Source of the DNA: Progne subis subis | Lineage: Eukaryota > Chordata > Aves > Passeriformes > Hirundinidae | Reading direction: 5' to 3' | Assembly: GCA_022316685.1 (NCBI GenBank) | Contig: JAKJHU010000086.1 | Span: 173,473-237,472 of the forward strand | Length of the DNA stretch: 64,000 nt | Shown here: positions 62,146 to 64,000 of the stretch, piece by piece | Layout of the letters: the number at the start of each line of letters is the position of its first letter | Numbering within the stretch: position 1 is the stretch's first letter | Notes under the pieces: generated by a model | Database searches by the model: none | Told to the model about the DNA's origin: nothing | The model's input: only the letters and a program-made list of their open reading frames with translations | Made by a program: the position numbers and the translations under genes

Positions 62146-62841
62146 ATGGTGTCCATGGGGCTCCAGCTGCTGGGCTACACCGTGGCCTTCCTGGGCTACA
62201 TCGGCACGCTGACGGCCACGCTGCTGCCCAGCTGGAAGATCAGCTCCTACATCGGCTCCAGCATCGTGACAGCCATCAGCTTCACCAAGGGGCTGTGGAT
62301 GGAGTGTGCCACGTACAGCACGGGCATCACCCAGTGCGACATCTACAGCTCCCTGCTCAACCTGCCCGCTGACATCCAGGCGGCCCAAGCCCTCATGGTG
62401 AGCTCCTGCGCCGTGTCCTCCCTCGCCTGCCTGCTCTCTGTCGTGGGCATGAGGTGCACCGTGTTCAGCCAGGGCTCTCCAGGCAAGGACCGGGTGGCGG
62501 TGGCGGGCGGCGTCGGCTTCGTGCTCGGGGGGCTGCTCTGTTTCATCCCGCTGGTGTGGAACATCCACGTGGTGCTGCGGGATTTCCGCAACCCCGTCCT
62601 CCCCGACAGCATGAAGTTCGAGCTCGGGGAGGCGCTTTACCTGGGCATCATCTCCTCCCTCCTCTCCCTCATCGGCGGTTTCATCCTCTGCGCCTCCTGC
62701 CCTGCCCGGGACACGACGGCCACCTACTCCAGCGCCTACCAGCCCCAGCTGCTGGTGAGCAAGAGCTCCCGGCCCTCTGTCAGTCAGATGCAGAAGACCA
62801 AGAGTGAAGTCAATTCCTACAACCTGACGGGATACGTGTAG
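62146..62841 (+). CDS. CLDN2: Claudin-2, tight-junction paracellular cation channel
   Basis: Single coding exon, 231 aa (human 230). Claudins are four-pass membrane proteins of the tight junction. Claudin-2 makes a sodium- and water-permeable paracellular pore in leaky epithelia. Visible are four hydrophobic segments, the claudin signature W-GLW-C-C in the first extracellular loop (W30, GLW 49-51, C54, C64), Asp65 and Tyr67 at the positions that line the claudin-2 pore, and the PDZ-binding end TGYV that attaches ZO proteins. Close agreement with human claudin-2 (ITQCDIYS, LPADIQAAQA, GMRCTVF, KDRVAVAGGV, PDSMKFE, NSYNLTGYV) separates it from other claudins. Of the two nearby ATGs the first (CCGCCATGG context) matches the human start MASLGLQ. 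Divergent from RIPPLY1 as in human Xq22.3. Confidence 0.97.
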   Translation: MVSMGLQLLGYTVAFLGYIGTLTATLLPSWKISSYIGSSIVTAISFTKGLWMECATYSTGITQCDIYSSLLNLPADIQAAQALMVSSCAVSSLACLLSVVGMRCTVFSQGSPGKDRVAVAGGVGFVLGGLLCFIPLVWNIHVVLRDFRNPVLPDSMKFELGEALYLGIISSLLSLIGGFILCASCPARDTTATYSSAYQPQLLVSKSSRPSVSQMQKTKSEVNSYNLTGYV

Positions 62842-63310
62842 AGGCTGCAGGTGGGAGCAGGCTGGCACCTCACCAGGCTCCCCAGAGCGTCCGGGCTGGC
62901 ACCAAGGAGCGCGGTAAGAGCAGAGGACACAGCAGCATCGCCCCTGCTCAGCCCTCTCGTGTGCTTGGGGGGGTCGACCCTGCTCTCTCCCTGGGATTCT
63001 GAGAGCCTTGTGACTGCTTGGAGATCCCAGCCAATGGCTTACAATGATGAAGGACCCTGAATCTGGCTTTGTTCTTTACTCCATGCTGCCGGCTTGCAGG
63101 CACAGCGGGACCCCAGCCTGCAGCCCCAATGAACCTACCGGGCAAGGGGAGTGGGCTCGTGGCCCCAGGGACCGTTCTGCTGGCCATGGAGGCATCGCAG
63201 CAGGGTCAAGGGCACATGTGTAGGTCTGCAGTCGCTGCTGGGAGGGGGGGGAGTTTAGTGCTGGTTGCAAACCGATGTCGCAATAAATATGTCTTTCAAG
63301 CCAGACTGTA
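62842..63310 (+). other. CLDN2: CLDN2 3' UTR
   Basis: Runs from the stop codon to a poly(A) signal AATAAA at 63282-63287. The cleavage site is expected roughly 15-25 bases later. Confidence 0.6.
63282..63287 (+). terminator. CLDN2 polyadenylation signal
   Basis: AATAAA in GTCGCAATAAATATGTC, about 440 bp past the CLDN2 stop, followed by a GT-rich stretch (near 63365). Confidence 0.7.
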
Positions 63311-64000
63311 TCCGAGCTTTTCTCTGGCACCGAGGGGCCAGCAGGGGGGCTGTGGAGGGGCCAAGGTGTGAAAGGTGCCCCTGGCCCTTGCTCTGGGCTG
63401 CCTCCACCACCCCACAGCTGGTGTCTTTGTCTCCCAGGTGCTGAGGTGGGTGGGAGCAGTGCTGAGGGGGAGGAGGGCCACTCCCTGGCACAGTTTGTCC
63501 CTGGGCACCACACAGGGAGGTTGCCACGCACCGCTACTGCCAGGGTGCCAGCAGGGACAGGCAGAGCTCCCTGTGGGATAATAGCAGGCAGCACCTTCCC
63601 TCTGTCCCCCCAGCCCTTCTTGCTTCTTGGAGTGCAGGTGTGATGAGACTGGGGTGCCCACAGGGGGATTCATTGCACATCCAAGCCCCCGGGTGGTGGG
63701 GAGCCCTGGCATTCCCACATCCCCATCCCAGTGAGCACTGGCACCCCTGGGGCAAACATGGTCCCAAGGATGAGAGGCAGCTCCTGGCTGTGGTGGAGTC
63801 TGAGCAGCCCAGCTTAGCTGCAAGGACAAGGAGGCCTCACAGGCAGGTCCTGAGCCCCCCTGAAGGGTCTGTCTGGGGAGAAAAACGCCACCAGTGAGAC
63901 GCTGGAAAGCTGCAAGGAATGGGCAGGCAGGAGCCAAGGCTGTGGAGGGACAGGCTGCATGGCTGCAGCCCTGCACAGGAGCAGCAGCACGACATCCACA
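63311..64000. other. Downstream of CLDN2, nothing recognised
   Basis: No exon seen. By human synteny MORC4 would be expected next, beyond the window. Confidence 0.4.

Overview
This is vertebrate nuclear DNA from a bird, probably a passerine. The evidence is multi-exon genes with GT-AG introns, two CR1 (chicken repeat 1) fragments, several avian-type solo LTRs, many minisatellites, and a gene set known from the mammalian X. I recognise the genes as relatives of human Xq28 genes (PRRG3, FATE1, CNGA2) and Xq22.3 genes (RIPPLY1, CLDN2). In birds these lie on chicken chromosome 4 or passerine 4A. The species and chromosome are inferences.

Layout. (1) 1-27 kb: no gene recognised. It holds a 25-bp minisatellite (2.77-3.23 kb), a TTTC run (4.4 kb), several LTRs, two CR1 fragments, a pure 321-bp GGGAA array (15.6 kb), and two large G-rich minisatellites (23.86-25.33 kb) with a CTCF-like motif in the gap between them. 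(2) 27.36-33.20 kb, minus: CNGA2, six coding exons, complete, 670 aa. (3) 37.72-46.9 kb, minus: a gene of the MFF/FATE1 mitochondrial tail-anchored family, five coding exons that join in phase (220 aa), with a probable CpG-island promoter at about 46.9 kb and two LTRs in its introns. (4) 49.52-54.42 kb, minus: PRRG3, three coding exons, 234 aa, probably starting transcription in a CpG island near 57.6 kb. (5) 57.98-59.29 kb, minus: RIPPLY1, four exons, 159 aa, with a TATA box and a T-box-like site upstream. (6) 62.15-62.84 kb, plus: CLDN2, single coding exon, 231 aa, with a poly(A) signal.

The genes do not form a pathway. They are an olfactory-type cyclic-nucleotide channel, a mitochondrial outer-membrane or fission-factor relative, a vitamin-K-dependent membrane protein, a somite-segmentation co-repressor and a tight-junction cation pore. 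What links them is conserved neighbourhood: PRRG3, FATE1 and CNGA2 keep the order and common direction of human Xq28, and RIPPLY1 and CLDN2 keep the divergent arrangement of human Xq22.3. Exon boundaries were read by eye from splice consensus, frame continuity and remembered family sequences. No search was run.
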